Positions 10,601 through 22,165 are shown, counted from the first letter of the stretch. The stretch is DNA of 64,000 nucleotides from Scolanthus callimorphus (GCA_033964015.1 CM066913.1:9976953-10040952); one strand, 5' to 3'. Notes: generated from the letters alone by a model not told the origin. Program-made: numbers and translations.

Positions 10601-13600
10601 AATATTAAGGCACACTAGGTAAAAGCAAAGCATACTCTTCCTAGTCTCGTTCACCTATGGCTGGGTATGATACACCAATAAAATAGAATAAGATAAAAAC
10701 ATTTCGTAACCTACACTTTTCTGGCTGGCTCCGGAATATAGTCCGGCGGATTAATAGTTTTCAGTAATTTATTGAGGATAAGCCACGCTAAATTTTACTC
10801 GTAGCGAAAGCTAGAGTAGTTTTCCAGTAATGTGAACCATTGTTTTACCAGTAGCAGCCATCTTTGAACTAAACCTTTGTTGGACGCGCGAAATGTTTCT
10901 TTTAATAGTCTGAGTATGAAGCTTTCGGGATAGAAGAGGGGAAGAGAGGAGGGAAAATGAAAGCCTATCTACTTTCCTTCTGCCTCTTCCACGGTATCTT
11001 TAAAGTTTGGCAGGCTACTCACCAGCGCAATAGAGAAGGAGGCATCGTTGCCCGCACAACACACAGGGACGTGTTCTGTTCATAGGGACGCGGGAAGAGC
11101 TTCTTAGAATGCGCGAGTCCAGAGATCTTTACCTAATGTAGATCAAGGCGAAGAAGATAAACATGACGATGAAAAGGAAAAAATGGTAAATAATGAACTG
11201 TTTACTCTAAAAAGTAGAGATCTGAGGCAAAAAATAAGCTAGGAGGGTTCGGACATACTTGTTGTGAATTGGCGACCATGACATTATCAGCACAAAGTTC
11301 TCCATGGACTATATTCTGACAATGAAGGTATTGTAGGCCACATGCTATTTGAGCTGAAAACCTCCTCAAGCCGTTACCATCACACTGACCACGAATGGTA
11401 TACTCCTTGAGAGTCCAGGCTAGCTTCTCACTTTTCTAAAATGTAATTTGAATAACACCACCATGTGTTAATGGTTAAAAAGAAAAAAGAATCCTATGTA
11501 CTTCATGGCTAAATGTCATAATAAAAAAGGAGTCGAACCCGGACCACAACGGTAAGAGACCCAACGCCGTAACGCTGAGCCAACCATGCCTCGTTCTGTA
11601 AGAAAGTGACTATATGACATTCAGCCATGAAGTAATTATACTAAAACTTACGAGAACCACACGTGATTTTTTCCTAGTCTTCTTGAGGCTAAGAACTGCA
11701 ACAACATGGTTGTGGTTCAGTTTCCGAAGGCCATTTAGATGCTGAGGATTTGTATCGCTCAGAACATCTTTCGGCATCATCTTATCATTTCCCTGCAAAA
11801 AATAAATAAAATAAAGGTAGTTGCACCAAGCTATGTAAAAAGGCCATAGTTATAAATAATTGTATCAAAGCGAACGAATGCTCACTAACATGAACAGATT
11901 TAGTATGATTTTGTACTTTGCCATCTCCAAGTCATTTTGTAACGACATAATAGATTTGAGAGCAAAACGAACTGAGCCAAGACCCCGTAGTAGTACCAGT
12001 TTGTTTTTACTTTTAAACGTGATTTGCATCAAGGGCGGCAGTTACCTTTTCCCAAATCCCAAGCAAGGCGTCTTTTGACAACGTAGAAGTATCAAGCATC
12101 TGGCCCGAAGCCAACGAAAACTATAAAACACACAAGAAACACAACTTTGAGGCATGGTCTTATATTTGTAATACTATAGTATATGCCTTCCTATATATCA
12201 TTTTAAAGCTCTACAACAAATCACGTTGAATCATTTCTTATGTATAGTTTAAATCTTCCTACCAACCTCATTATTTTCTTTGCCTCTCTGCTCCTCGTCA
12301 CTGTTCTCCATTGCTTGCTTTAATGGCGGAAGATCAGGAATAACAATGTCTTCTTCTAAACACACACGTTTGACCATACATATTTTAAAATTAGGCTTTG
12401 TTATTGTAAATGATTGGAAATAATCTTTAAGATGAGGCAACCACGCCTTGTGACAGATGCTCCCCCACCCCAAGAAGCCCGATTTTCTTAAGGAGCGTCT
12501 GTCACCGAATAAGCCGGACAACTAACCAGTCAAACGATTAATCCTCTAACGATGATTTTTTCGCTGCAGCCCCCACATATCACCAAACGTTTAAAAAGGC
12601 CAAAAACAATGTGCAATTAAACACAATGTAAAACTAAACACAATGTAAAACAAACACAATGTAAAACTAAACACAATGTAAAACTAAACTTTAAAACAGT
12701 TTTGGGGTTCAAACCTGGCACGTTCTCTAGAAGCCTCGACAGGTCTCTGATGATGATCGTGAATGTGACTCTATCCGCATGGTCTTGCGTCCAGCATTTC
12801 TGCATCACAGCGTAGATGCCATCATTGATGCACTCCTCTTTGGGAAGGCCTCGTCCAAGCGATATCTATAAATCAAGAATCAACATGCTTGACTTTGGTT
12901 TGACTTGGGAAGCACGGGTTCCACAGCCATAAAGAGGCTTACGCCTCACCGCTGTGCGCCGGGTTCAATCCCCGACAGAACCGTAGAGGACGCAAGAGAG
13001 ACCATTATTGTCAGCGACAGTCACGATTGTAAACTGCATGCACTGCTGTCAGTATCAAAGTAAACTCAATTATTCAAGACCCCGTAAGAACCTTAAAAAA
13101 ATATGCAAACCTGACTTACATTCTCGGCAATTCCATCAGGATGCATATGGCGGTAAGGTATACATCCATGGGTGAACAGCTCGTACAACAAGACCCCATA
13201 GGACCAGACATCAGAACAAATAGAAAACCAAGCCATCGGGGTAAGACATTCGGGGGCAGACCATCGAAACGATGGATCGTCTTGCTTGACAGGGTTTCCA
13301 TTGAACCCTTGGGGACCCCCTGGTGGGAAAGACTGAGAGCTGCTGAATCCTGACAACTTGCAGTGGCATTCTTCATCAACTAGAATGTTTTCTGCCCTGA
13401 TTTGGGTGTGAACAACGCCTTTCTCTCCGACGAAACTTAAAGCCTTTGCGATGTCCATGGCCATTGTTAGGAGTTGCTTGGTCGATGGCCGGTTCCTCTT
13501 GTCTCTACGTTCCCTTAGGACATCAAGTAAGTTACCCTCGGCCATGAGCTCTGTGATCATGTGATATGGTAAATAATCTTTATCGGCCGTGTACAGGTTG

Positions 13601-15977
13601 GTCACATGCGGACAAACATCTTGGGTTCTCTGTAGCAACTGGAGAATGCTGATCTCGTTTTGAAGTGCTTTAGATATTGTGGACCTTTCTTGCTGATGGT
13701 TAGATATGTACAGTTCGCGTACATCGCCAATGCTCAAGATCGTCACACAAACTGTTTTTCCTCTCAACAAACCATGGAATACCACTTTGTATTCGTCTTC
13801 GTATTCCGGTTGGCTGCTTATCTGAAGGTCTGATGATCTGTGTAGCTTGCAGACATGCTTCTTAAGAGTGTTGGCATCCAAATGGGTGCTTGTGTTAAAT
13901 CGCGCATCAATGATCAATTCTCTGTTCCTCAGGTCAGGACAAAATGCGCTCTTCAGGAGAAATCCCTCGATAATTGCACGGAGCACAGGGGATTTGAGGA
14001 ACGATTGGGTGTTGTTGAACAGTACAAGATGTGTTGCAGCAGCCTTTCTGATATCTGTACATAAAATGGATCAACGTATTACTTCAAATGGATAATGGCG
14101 TTGTTCTCATTAACTTGTTGAACTAATTGTATTTTTTAAGGATTTGAAAAGGGACAGAACTCCTTCAAATATTACACTAGCAAGTACCCCCCATTTGATT
14201 CTTTAACCACTGTATCCTCATCGCCACACCTACAACACGTGATTTGCAAACGCACGAACACTGAAATAGTTTCCCTTTTTCGTCTTTTAAAATATGGGAA
14301 ACCATAGACTCAAGCTACACTAGTATAAAACTGTCAAATTCAACAAGTTCAAAATAATACAGCCTTACGTTAGCAAAAGTACAAGTGGCGAGAAATAGAA
14401 TAAAGGTTTAGGGGGCTGGGATGGGGGTGGTTGAAAATGAAGAATTGGCTTTACAGATTGATTTTTTTGCAGGAGCACTGTTGACATTTTTTATTATGGC
14501 TCGCCTTTATCGATGAGAAAATGAATCATGAATCATGTATTATATTTGAAAAACCTTTTCCGTATTTTCTACGAATTTGGCAAATCAAACTACACTAAAA
14601 CGCTCAGTGGCATTTTGTTTAAGTACTTTGAGATATAACTTGATATAATTGTTGCGAGTTAGGTACGAATGATTGTTTCACGAGACACGGTTTTAGGAAA
14701 TAGGGGTATAACATTGTTTCCTGTTTCAAAACGGAAAGGATTATTCCAACATCTTGTTGTCTCTATTCTCACCCTACTATGAAAAGGCAAACATTTCAGC
14801 TTTGACCATGGTCTCTCCCATGCAGTTTTATATGTTCGTGAAATTTACCCGACAGCTTGTGGTTCATAAGAACATCATGCAGTATTTCACAAACCAAGAG
14901 AACGAATTGCCAGTCTTCTTTGTTGTATTTGCTGAGCTCCTTTTGCTTAACTATTATGGACAGCAGAAGGGAGAACGCCCTGTCGTCCTTGTCGTTGACT
15001 GTCATCTGAAAACAAGAAAAATACAAGCCGAGTGATTGGCACTTGGCATGCAGTAATTTGTTGCAGTAAAATAGTACGAAAACCGAGTGGCATTGGCCAA
15101 CTCTATTTCGAGGGGCGGGAAGTCACCCCTTTGCTTTCGATCTGTTACGACAAGCATTCCATTATTAATACCTGTAAAATGCTATTACTAATGTGTGCTG
15201 CCGTAATATTTAGTTACAAACAAGTCAAACTCTTTGAATCCATCCATTGTTACCTTGCTGTGTAGAACTTTAAGATGACGTGCAGATCAAAGAAACCTTC
15301 AGGTGCTTTACGAAGGTTTGTAATCAACTCGTCTCGCTCTCGTTTTGTCGAGCCATTCTTTAGCATCACGAACACTTCATTCAGCCGACTTCGCAGTTGA
15401 TCTGCCATGGGTTTCTTGACAAAAATTCTCTTGATGGTGAGCTCAATCATCATCATCGCGTAGCGAAGACGGCTCCGTTTTCTGTAGACATCATGATGTA
15501 ACCGCTCTTGGATCACGTCCACTACCTGATGGAGCTCCTTCTCGTCTTGCTTGCTGTACGAGTGAGCCACATGGCCTTGTGTCTGACATAAAAGCACCGC
15601 AATCAGGCAGTCGCTATAAACACAGAGTCGGCGACGCTGTTCGTGCATGCGTTCTTCTTTGAAGCTGCCATTCAAAATAGGCTTTCTCAGGATTTCTTCG
15701 GTTTTCTTTAGGAAAGCATTGGCGTATTCTGCACTGAGTTCTTTACGAAGAGTGCCCCTAAGCATGGAAAAAGAGTGCTTGGCAATTGTGGGGCTGTTTA
15801 GAGCGGGGCGCTGAGTCTTGCGAGGACTTCTAGCGTGTCAGCACTACCACATGACTGTCGATAACGAGTCCCAATTGCCGGCAGAAGCTTCTCAATTGCG
15901 AATTGCTCCAGCACAACTTTTTCCCCTACACAGGATCCGCAACAAGGACAAGAAGCTGTCGAAGTTCCTAAAGACAT
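7602..15977 (-). CDS. Tandem pseudokinase scaffold protein with proline-rich and Tyr-repeat tail
   Basis: The exons (minus strand) are ~15837-15254, 15005-14849, 14054-13120, 12865-12715, 12424-12267, 12120-12046, 11792-11652, 11435-11259, 11132-11023, 10395-10251, 9955-9810, 9436-~9285 and ~9180-7602. All junctions from 15005 to 9436 keep phase. The N-terminal part is helical and unrecognised. Kinase-like domain 1 has ELMAEGNLLDVL, HTQIRAEN in place of HRD, KLSGF in place of DFG, RWSAPE and SDVWSYGVLLYELFTHG. Domain 2 has GLQYLH, HGELCADN, KISGLAHS, RWSAPEV, SDIWSFAVLLWEIF and IYVLMTQCW. Both lack the catalytic Asp and the DFG Asp; domain 1 also lacks the beta-3 Lys (VCVT). The tail has PPRPPK decamers and six 30-residue Tyr repeats. 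I infer a cytosolic adaptor that docks SH3 and SH2 proteins. The 15254/15005 and ~9285/~9180 junctions are unresolved, and the 5' end shows a frame break. JAK was considered and rejected: no FERM or SH2 domain is visible. Confidence 0.85.
7850..8390 (-). repeat. 90-bp coding repeat (30-aa tyrosine repeats) in the scaffold tail
   Basis: Six copies of a 90-bp unit encode a 30-residue repeat with the core EEHVNSCHPADHGAD followed by DDTLLYV and one or two further tyrosines. The copies alternate between LLYVDYNDV and LLYVKYDDE versions, giving a 180-bp higher-order unit. Each repeat places Tyr in an acidic context two residues apart, a pattern compatible with phosphotyrosine docking. Five inner copies are nearly identical and the outer ones more diverged, as expected of recent unequal exchange. 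The unit lacks stops in other frames, so the opposite-strand open frame at 7899-8498 is a shadow. Confidence 0.93.
8860..9065 (-). repeat. 30-bp coding repeat (PPPRPPK decamers)
   Basis: Six consecutive ten-residue units of the form PPPRPPKxxx, for example PPPRPPKQDQ, PPPRPPNPDW and PPTRPPKTYL, lie near the start of the scaffold tail. They contain overlapping PxxP cores with basic residues, the usual form of SH3-domain ligands, and two units carry a Tyr. The 30-bp periodicity keeps all frames open, which explains overlapping long frames here. Confidence 0.9.
12605..12692. repeat. 18-bp minisatellite in a scaffold-gene intron
   Basis: The unit AAACACAATGTAAAACTA is repeated about four times, with one copy shortened. 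It lies just downstream of the exon encoding the end of pseudokinase domain 1 (12865-12715). Confidence 0.9.
14062..14848. other. Large intron of the scaffold gene, nothing recognised
   Basis: This is the intron between the exons 15005-14849 and 14054-13120. It is AT-rich and I find no coding exon, tandem array or inverted repeat in it. Confidence 0.5.
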
Positions 15978-18214
15978 TGCCAACTGAAACACAAAAAAAT
16001 AAGAAAATAGTGAAAATGACCATCTTGGCGGCACGGCTTCACTGGCACTTATATAGTTGGGTCGATGGGAGTTCAGCTCGTACAGGATTTCTATTTCATC
16101 ATATAAAATATGATGAAATAGAAATTTTTTTTGAGTTGATTCTCAGATTACATCATGGCGTATTTGTTTCGTCTCTGAGTTAAACCCGACTTTTGCCCCT
16201 TTCATCCTATGTTTTTTCTAGTTTTTTTTTGTTATCTATGTGTTGTTAAAATGATGGGGCTGCCAGAGGATCAAGAACGGGAGTGTTCTGACAAGAACTT
16301 ATTGGATAATTTGACTGAATCTATCGGGCCACGTGAGAAGATTGAAACTACAGAGAAGGAGGCGGCGCATCTCTTCACGGTCCCTACAGATTCTCGCTTT
16401 GAGCAATGGTTGAGGGCCCTCAAGTTGAGATACTGGCTAGACTTTGGCAATTCTGATGAATACAAGGTAGAATGGGTGAGGAAGGAAAACGACAAGAAGG
16501 AGTTAGTGGAGATTATAATTCGAGTATCTCAATTTCAAGATGACGATGATCTATTGTTATTTGTTGTCACGGTTTACTTAACTAAAAGAAAGGTCATGAT
16601 ACAAGGCAACGCTCGAGACCTATGGAAAAACGTCGAGTATATCAAATTTTCCCAGCTTGTTGACAAAATGTGTTTTGATGTTTGTATGCCAAGCCAAGAA
16701 ATCTGGGTGCTATATTCGGATATATTTCAGCGTGACATGGTAAGAGAAGATATGGCACTAGACAATGCTTCACTAAATGTGTATGAAGATTCCGACTGTG
16801 AGAGTGTTCCCGAAGTCGTCGAGCTGGATGTTACCGAGAAAAAGAAACGGCCGGTTAAGGGCTCGCTTCGATGTTCGCCGAAGGAAGTGTGCTCTCGTCG
16901 CAGGAGTTTGCATACTCCCAAACGCTCTATTTTTTTGCCTTCAGAGTCTACAGCTCCTACTAAGATATTAGAACTGCTTCAGTCTTTCGAGTCTAGGGTT
17001 ATTAGACTCGAAGAAGTAGTTTCTAAGCTTGATAAGTCGGATGCAGAGTTAGATTTAGATGTGAAAGGTCTTACTCGTGAAGTTTCGTCATTCAAATGTG
17101 AAATATCTGATTCAATTGCGAGTACTTTGAAACATCGGACGGAGTAAACTGCGGGGTGCGGGGTGCGGGGTGCGGGGCGCGGGGTGCGGGTACAGTTGTG
17201 AGGGGTGCGGGGTACAGTTGTGAGGGGAGGTGGAGGGGGTGGGATGCGGAATGCAAGGGGGAGCGCCAACGACGTCATCAAAACTATAAAAATCAATATC
17301 TCGAGAACGGAACAACGTCAGATGACCAAACTTAAGTAAAGTTATCTTCGGGGCGAGGGGGGCACACCAACAGGGTCACGTGGTATGACGACATCAATGA
17401 CTAGAAAAATCAATATCTCGTGAACGGAACAACGTCAGATGACCAAACTTGGGTAAAATTAACTTCAGTTTGACAATGAAAAAGGTGCACTTAGTTAAAA
17501 CAACATATTAACATGCAAACTGGATTTTCATGTTAAGTGGTCCACATATGTGATTATGTTTTTTTTTAATCATGATTTTCACGGCTTTGTGCAATAACGC
17601 AAAGCCACCCAAGGCTTAATAGTAAAGATATATCAAGAAAACATCATTGGAGACATTATTTAGCCCCCAAACCACCCGCATCCCATGGGTGGTTATAATG
17701 ATGTAATTGCTGTCGTCGTGCCACGTGACCTCGTTCCATTCTCGAGATATTGATTTTTCTAGTTGTTGATGACGCCATACCACGTGACCCTGTTGGTGTG
17801 CCCCCCTTGCCCCGAAGATAACTTTACCCAAGTTTGGTCACCTGGCATTGTTCCGTTCTCGAGATATTGATTTTTCTTGTTTTGATGACGTCATTGATGA
17901 CGTCATACCACGTGACCCTGTTGGTGTGCCCCCCTTGCCCCGAAGATAACTTTACCCAAGTTTGGTCACCTGGCATTGTTCCGTTCTCGAGATATTGATT
18001 TTTCTTGTTTTGATGACGTCATTGATGACGTCATACCACGTGACCCTGTTGGTGTGCCCCCCTTGCCCCGAAGATAACTTTACCCAAGTTTGGTCACCTG
18101 GCATTGTTCCGTTCTCGAGATATTGATTTTTCTTGTTTTGATGACGTCATTGATGACGTCATACCACGTGACCCTGTTGGTGTGCCCCCTTGCCCCGAAG
18201 ATAACTTTACTTAA

Positions 18215-19526
18215 GGACGGTGCCTACTAATGTTACTGCGCATCCTGCTCGCGCATTCTATACGGATTTCTGTATATCTAGCATTTTAATCAGTAATGTT
18301 TACAGATAAGTGTCGATGGCGCAGTTGGCTAAGGCGCTAGACGGACTGCAAGTGACACTGCAAGTGACACTGCAAGTGACACTGCAAGTGCAAGTGACAC
18401 TGCAAGTATCCGGGTTCGGAACTCACCCGCGGCCGTAGAATTTTTTTCTTTTTTCTCCTTTTTCTTCTTTTTTTCTTTGTTTCTCCCTGTAAATTACCTT
18501 CAGTTGGAATTTATTGGGGAAATAACCTACAAAAGTTTACATTTATTAAAAGTATCGTAATTGTTCTCTGAGTAAAAGTAGCCGTAGGTTTGATACCTAA
18601 AAGTCTAGATATCTTTACGGACTTTACGCAAAATAACAACAAATGAATCAGAAAACTTAATGTTTATTTACACTTCAAGTTATATGCCGTAAGTGCAGTT
18701 TCATTTCAATAATGCTTGACCCGGGGCTTGACCAAGAATCGCTTTGTAAATGACAAAAAAAGTCCTTATCGTTTGAAAGAGAACCCGACTTCGTAAGTTG
18801 GCCTTGCTATTTTCAATAAACTCGACCTGCTTGTCATTAATTGTGGAATCAAATATACTACACCTTTATCTAAAATCAATATAAAAGTGATTTTTAGTCA
18901 ATGTACCTCGTAGTTACCTTTATTTTTCCACTTTTTCCCCTCTTGCTTAAAGAGTCGCCATTTTGAATGTCAATTTCTACTCACAGGGGAGGGGTGCACA
19001 GATTTGTCACATTACCATTCTACCTGCTGTTAAAAGGCACGATTATTTCTGAAAATTGCGTGGGTACCCCTATATTTTTTTACATCATTTGAAAATATAA
19101 AACCTCCGCATCGTATTTGCAAATTTTTAACGTGCGAAAAATATGCTGAGGCTGTTTTTTTTAACGCATAAAGTAGCGGGTGTCAGGGTAGATTTTGGAC
19201 CTTTTGTAGAAATTTTACCCCCTAAAATACCTTTAAAAGCCGAAATTTACAAACATTTGTTATGGAATCCAACAAATGTAATAACAGCTGCTGCTTTTAC
19301 GAGCGAAAGTAGAATTTAAGTAAAACTATCGAGTAAAAGTATTTTTTTCGTAATTTCTAAAAAAACGATAATTCTGCATTTTTTTGGGTGTTGGGATGGG
19401 TTATCTCAAAAACTTGCGTGGGTACCCTATCTTTTTTTATCGGAAATAGATAGCCTCTCACATTACCTTTCATTACCACATAGTCATTAAGTGCGAAAAA
19501 AATCTTCGTTTTTGTGGGCACCGTCC
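18215..19526. mobile_element. Nested non-autonomous element with TTAA target site
   Basis: The ends are GGACGGTGCC and its inverted copy, each flanked by TTAA (18211-18214 and 19527-19530). The flanking DNA, joined at TTAA, recreates the module word ATAACTTTAC...AAGTTTGGTCA seen intact in neighbouring module copies. TTAA duplications are used by piggyBac and Kolobok superfamilies. No transposase is encoded. The body contains a tRNA-like sequence at 18310-18437, then AT-rich sequence with two related words (GCGTGGGTACCCTAT) near 19060 and 19415. Confidence 0.88.
18310..18437 (+). other. tRNA-like sequence with expanded internal repeat
   Basis: A Pol III box-A-like word (TGGCGCAGTTGGC) is followed by GCGCTAGACGGACTGCAAG and, after an 11- to 12-bp repeat (TGCAAGTGACAC, about five copies), by a box-B-like GGGTTCGGAACTC and CCGCGGCCG. 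A T run follows, as for Pol III termination. This resembles a tRNA or tRNA-derived SINE head whose variable region has been expanded by a microsatellite. It is too altered to be a working tRNA. Confidence 0.6.
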
Positions 19527-20571
19527 TTAAGTTTGGTCATCTGACGTTGTTCCGTTCACGAGATATTGATTTTCTAGTCATTGATGACGTCATACCACGT
19601 GACCCTGAGGGTGTGCCCCCCCCCCCCCCCCCCCTTGCTCCGAAGATAACTTTACCCAAGTTTGGTCATCTGACGTTGTTCCGTTCTCGAGATATTGATT
19701 TTTATAGTTTTGATGACGTCAGTGATGACGTCGTTGGCGCTCCCCCCTTGCATTCCGCATCCCACCCCCTCAACCTCCCCCTCACAACTGTACCCCGCAC
19801 CCCGCGCCCTGCACCCCGCGCCCCGCACCCCGCGCCCCGCGCCCCGCGCCCCGCAGTTTACTCCGTCCGTTGAAACATGAGCTGTCTGTTACAAAGAAGG
19901 CTCACGAGGTTTGGCGAAATGAATCTGAGGGGTGTGTTCAAAAATGTATGACTGAAATAAGCAAGCTCCAAGGGCGTGTAGGTTCGCTTGTGGAGGAGAA
20001 GGTGAATCTGGTTAAACGCACCCGGGCTCTCGAGGACGGTAATAAAGATCTCATCGAAGAGTTTTAGCCTTGGAAAATATTGGTCACGTTGAGCCGCAAC
20101 GGGGGGGAATATCAGATAACCATGTCATACTTGAAGAGGTTAGTGCTGAGGCTGCTGAGGCGGAACCTGCTGTTCTTGGAACTCAAGCAGAAGGTTCGCA
20201 GCATGTAAACTCCAAGACCGTCTCTCAGTCATAGTCCTATTGTTGAAACGGATATACAAACCAATAATGCTGATGATAGTCGAGGCGAGCGCGCATCGAT
20301 ACTAGAGAAAGACTGGGTATTGTTGTGTGACTCTAATGGCAGATTTCTTAAGTCGGATTTGTTGTTTCCAAGGTGTGAAGTGAAACGTATTTTCACCGCG
20401 ACGACGGGCAGAGCAACGGAGATTTTGAATACGCCGCGTTTCTCTGTGAAACAGGGCCTTTTGATTCATACTGGCGTGAATGATGTTGATAGCTTTTCCT
20501 CAGAAAATGTTATTGAATGCAAATGGACATGGTAAATGCTGCTATAAGGGCTTTTCCTGACAAGAAAGTAG

Positions 20572-21719
20572 GTATGGAATGCCGATAGTTTCAATAATAC
20601 TTCTTTACCAAATATAAACGACTCTTTACTATAAATAATACTTTATATAAATATATTGACCAATGTTGTTCATATATAAACACGTTGTAAATATATAAAG
20701 TACTTATCCACATATGTGACACTTCTTTGTTGAAATAAAAATTATCAAGTCTCATATAAAACTTGTTGCAAAATATAAAACTTGTTACGCAATATAAAAC
20801 TTGTTGTGAAATATAAAACTTGTTGCGAAATATAAAACTTGTTGCGCAATATGAAACTTGTTGTGAGATATAAACTTGTTGTGAAATACCGGTAAGTCAG
20901 GGCAATGCAACAGCATGGTCAGCTGACGTGACGTGATGAATGACGTCATCATTTAAGAACAGTTGTGTAACATCTTTTAAAGAAAATTTCATAAATTTAT
21001 AATAGGCAACCAAACTTACAAAAATTGTCTACATGTCTAGGTGGTAAGGCGGGGTAAAACAACATAGTCACGTGATACTTCGTCATCGATGACGTCATCG
21101 TTTAACAATTTTTGAATGGCAAGACAACCAAACTTTGGACAAAATTGTATAGGTGGTCACATCGTTTTTGCGATATGAGATATGGACAAACCAAGTCACG
21201 TGATGTGACGTAATCGACGACGTCATTCATCGTTTAGAACCTTTGACTCATAGTCTTCATATCTCAGGAAGGAAAAATGCTACAACTTGGACAAAATTGT
21301 TAGGGTACAATGGACCTTGCAATAACATGGTCACGTGATGTGACGTCATCAAGGACGTCATTCGAGCTTAATGGGAGCTCCGCTTTTAGGCAGTGTCTAT
21401 ATCTATATATTATAATAATAATTCTTTATTCCATAAAATACCAATTACACGGCATATAGGATATGTTACAATAAGTTATATTTCAGAACACGTTTTATAT
21501 CGCGCAACAAGTTTTAGATTTCGCAACAAGTTTTATAATATTAGACTTATTTTTTATTTCAACAAAGAAGTGTCACATATGTGGATAAGTACTTTATATA
21601 TTTACAACGTGTTTTATATATGAACAACATTGGTCAATATATTTATATAAAGTATTATTTATAGTAAAGAGTCGTTTATATTTGGTAAAGAAGTATTATT
21701 GAAACTATCGGCATTCCAT
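20572..21719. mobile_element. Foldback DNA element with 7-bp TSD, inserted in the LINE esterase domain
   Basis: The ends ATGGAATGCCGATAGTTTC are inverted copies that continue for roughly 170 bp. AAAGTAG is duplicated at 20565-20571 and 21720-21726, and removal rejoins GACAAG AAAGTAG TGCTTTCC, encoding DKKVVLSS of the esterase. Subterminal ATATAAAACTTGTTGCG repeats (20755-20885) are followed by CACGTGATGTGACGTCATC module repeats (20920-21365). A short reversed LINE 3' end lies at 21405-21465. No transposase frame is present. The superfamily is undecided (hAT- or P-like by TSD length). Confidence 0.9.
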
Positions 21720-22165
21720 AAAGTAGTGCTTTCCAGTCTAACGCCTAGGGATGACTCCCTAGATGAAGCAGTCCGATCGGTCAACGCAGAGGTACGCCGT
21801 CGGGTACAGGGTTGGATAATGTTTTTTATGTATCTCATGAGGATCTTCGCCACAAGAGATTCTACAGGGACTGTAAACATCTCAATAAGGAAGCAGGGGT
21901 GCCGGCTTTTGCTGCGAATTTAAAGACGGGGATTAGAGAAGCTCTTGGGATCCGTTTGGCTGAACGGCGACGGCATTTAGGTTCTCGTCATTTTAGTTCT
22001 TCAAGTCGTTCTCCCAGTCCACGTCGTGTACAGCCCCAGCAACCTGAGAATTACCCAAGGCCCACTGCTGAGGCTTTCGTTTCATCAGAGTCCACTGGTC
22101 AAGGTGATACATTGACATTGACTGATGTAGGTAATCAACTAAAGAGTCTAACGAGTCTAGTCTGA

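Larger units (their letters stand above)
17136..19869. mobile_element. Foldback DNA element with 9-bp TSD, inserted in LINE ORF1
   Basis: The ends are CGGACGGAGTAAACTGCGGG and its inverted copy, followed on each side by a GC-rich GCGGGGT minisatellite. The exact 9-bp duplication TTGAAACAT lies at 17127-17135 and 19870-19878. Removing the element and one duplication restores the LINE reading frame. Inside, a ~125-bp module (CCACGTGACC, CCAAGTTTGGTCA, CTCGAGATATTGA, TGATGACGTCAT) is repeated three to four times at 17780-18210 and again, inverted, near each end. A separate TTAA-flanked element is nested at 18215-19526. No transposase frame is present. A 9-bp duplication suggests a Mutator-like family; the assignment is inference. 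Confidence 0.93.
16209..22165 (+). pseudogene. LINE ORF1 (coiled coil plus SGNH esterase), broken
   Basis: The first segment (16209-17135) encodes an acidic N-terminal region and a coiled coil. Removing the insertion 17136-19869 plus one copy of its 9-bp duplication joins STLKH to ELSVTKK in frame. The esterase part follows with CDSNGRFL (block I, about 20323), HTGVNDVDS (about 20466) and, after the second insertion, SSLTPRDDS and the terminal HLNKEAGVPAFAANLK (about 21860-21920) with the expected His. Frameshifts at about 20067, 20230 and 21815 show it is dead. A possible ORF1 C-terminal remnant, in the frame of IPAPIPAPSNVV, lies at about 22565-22710. Confidence 0.88.

Noticed and set aside
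7602..15977. Identification as a Janus kinase
   Set aside because: There is a pseudokinase tandem, but no FERM or SH2 domain is visible and the second domain is also inactive; the long repeat tail is foreign to JAKs.
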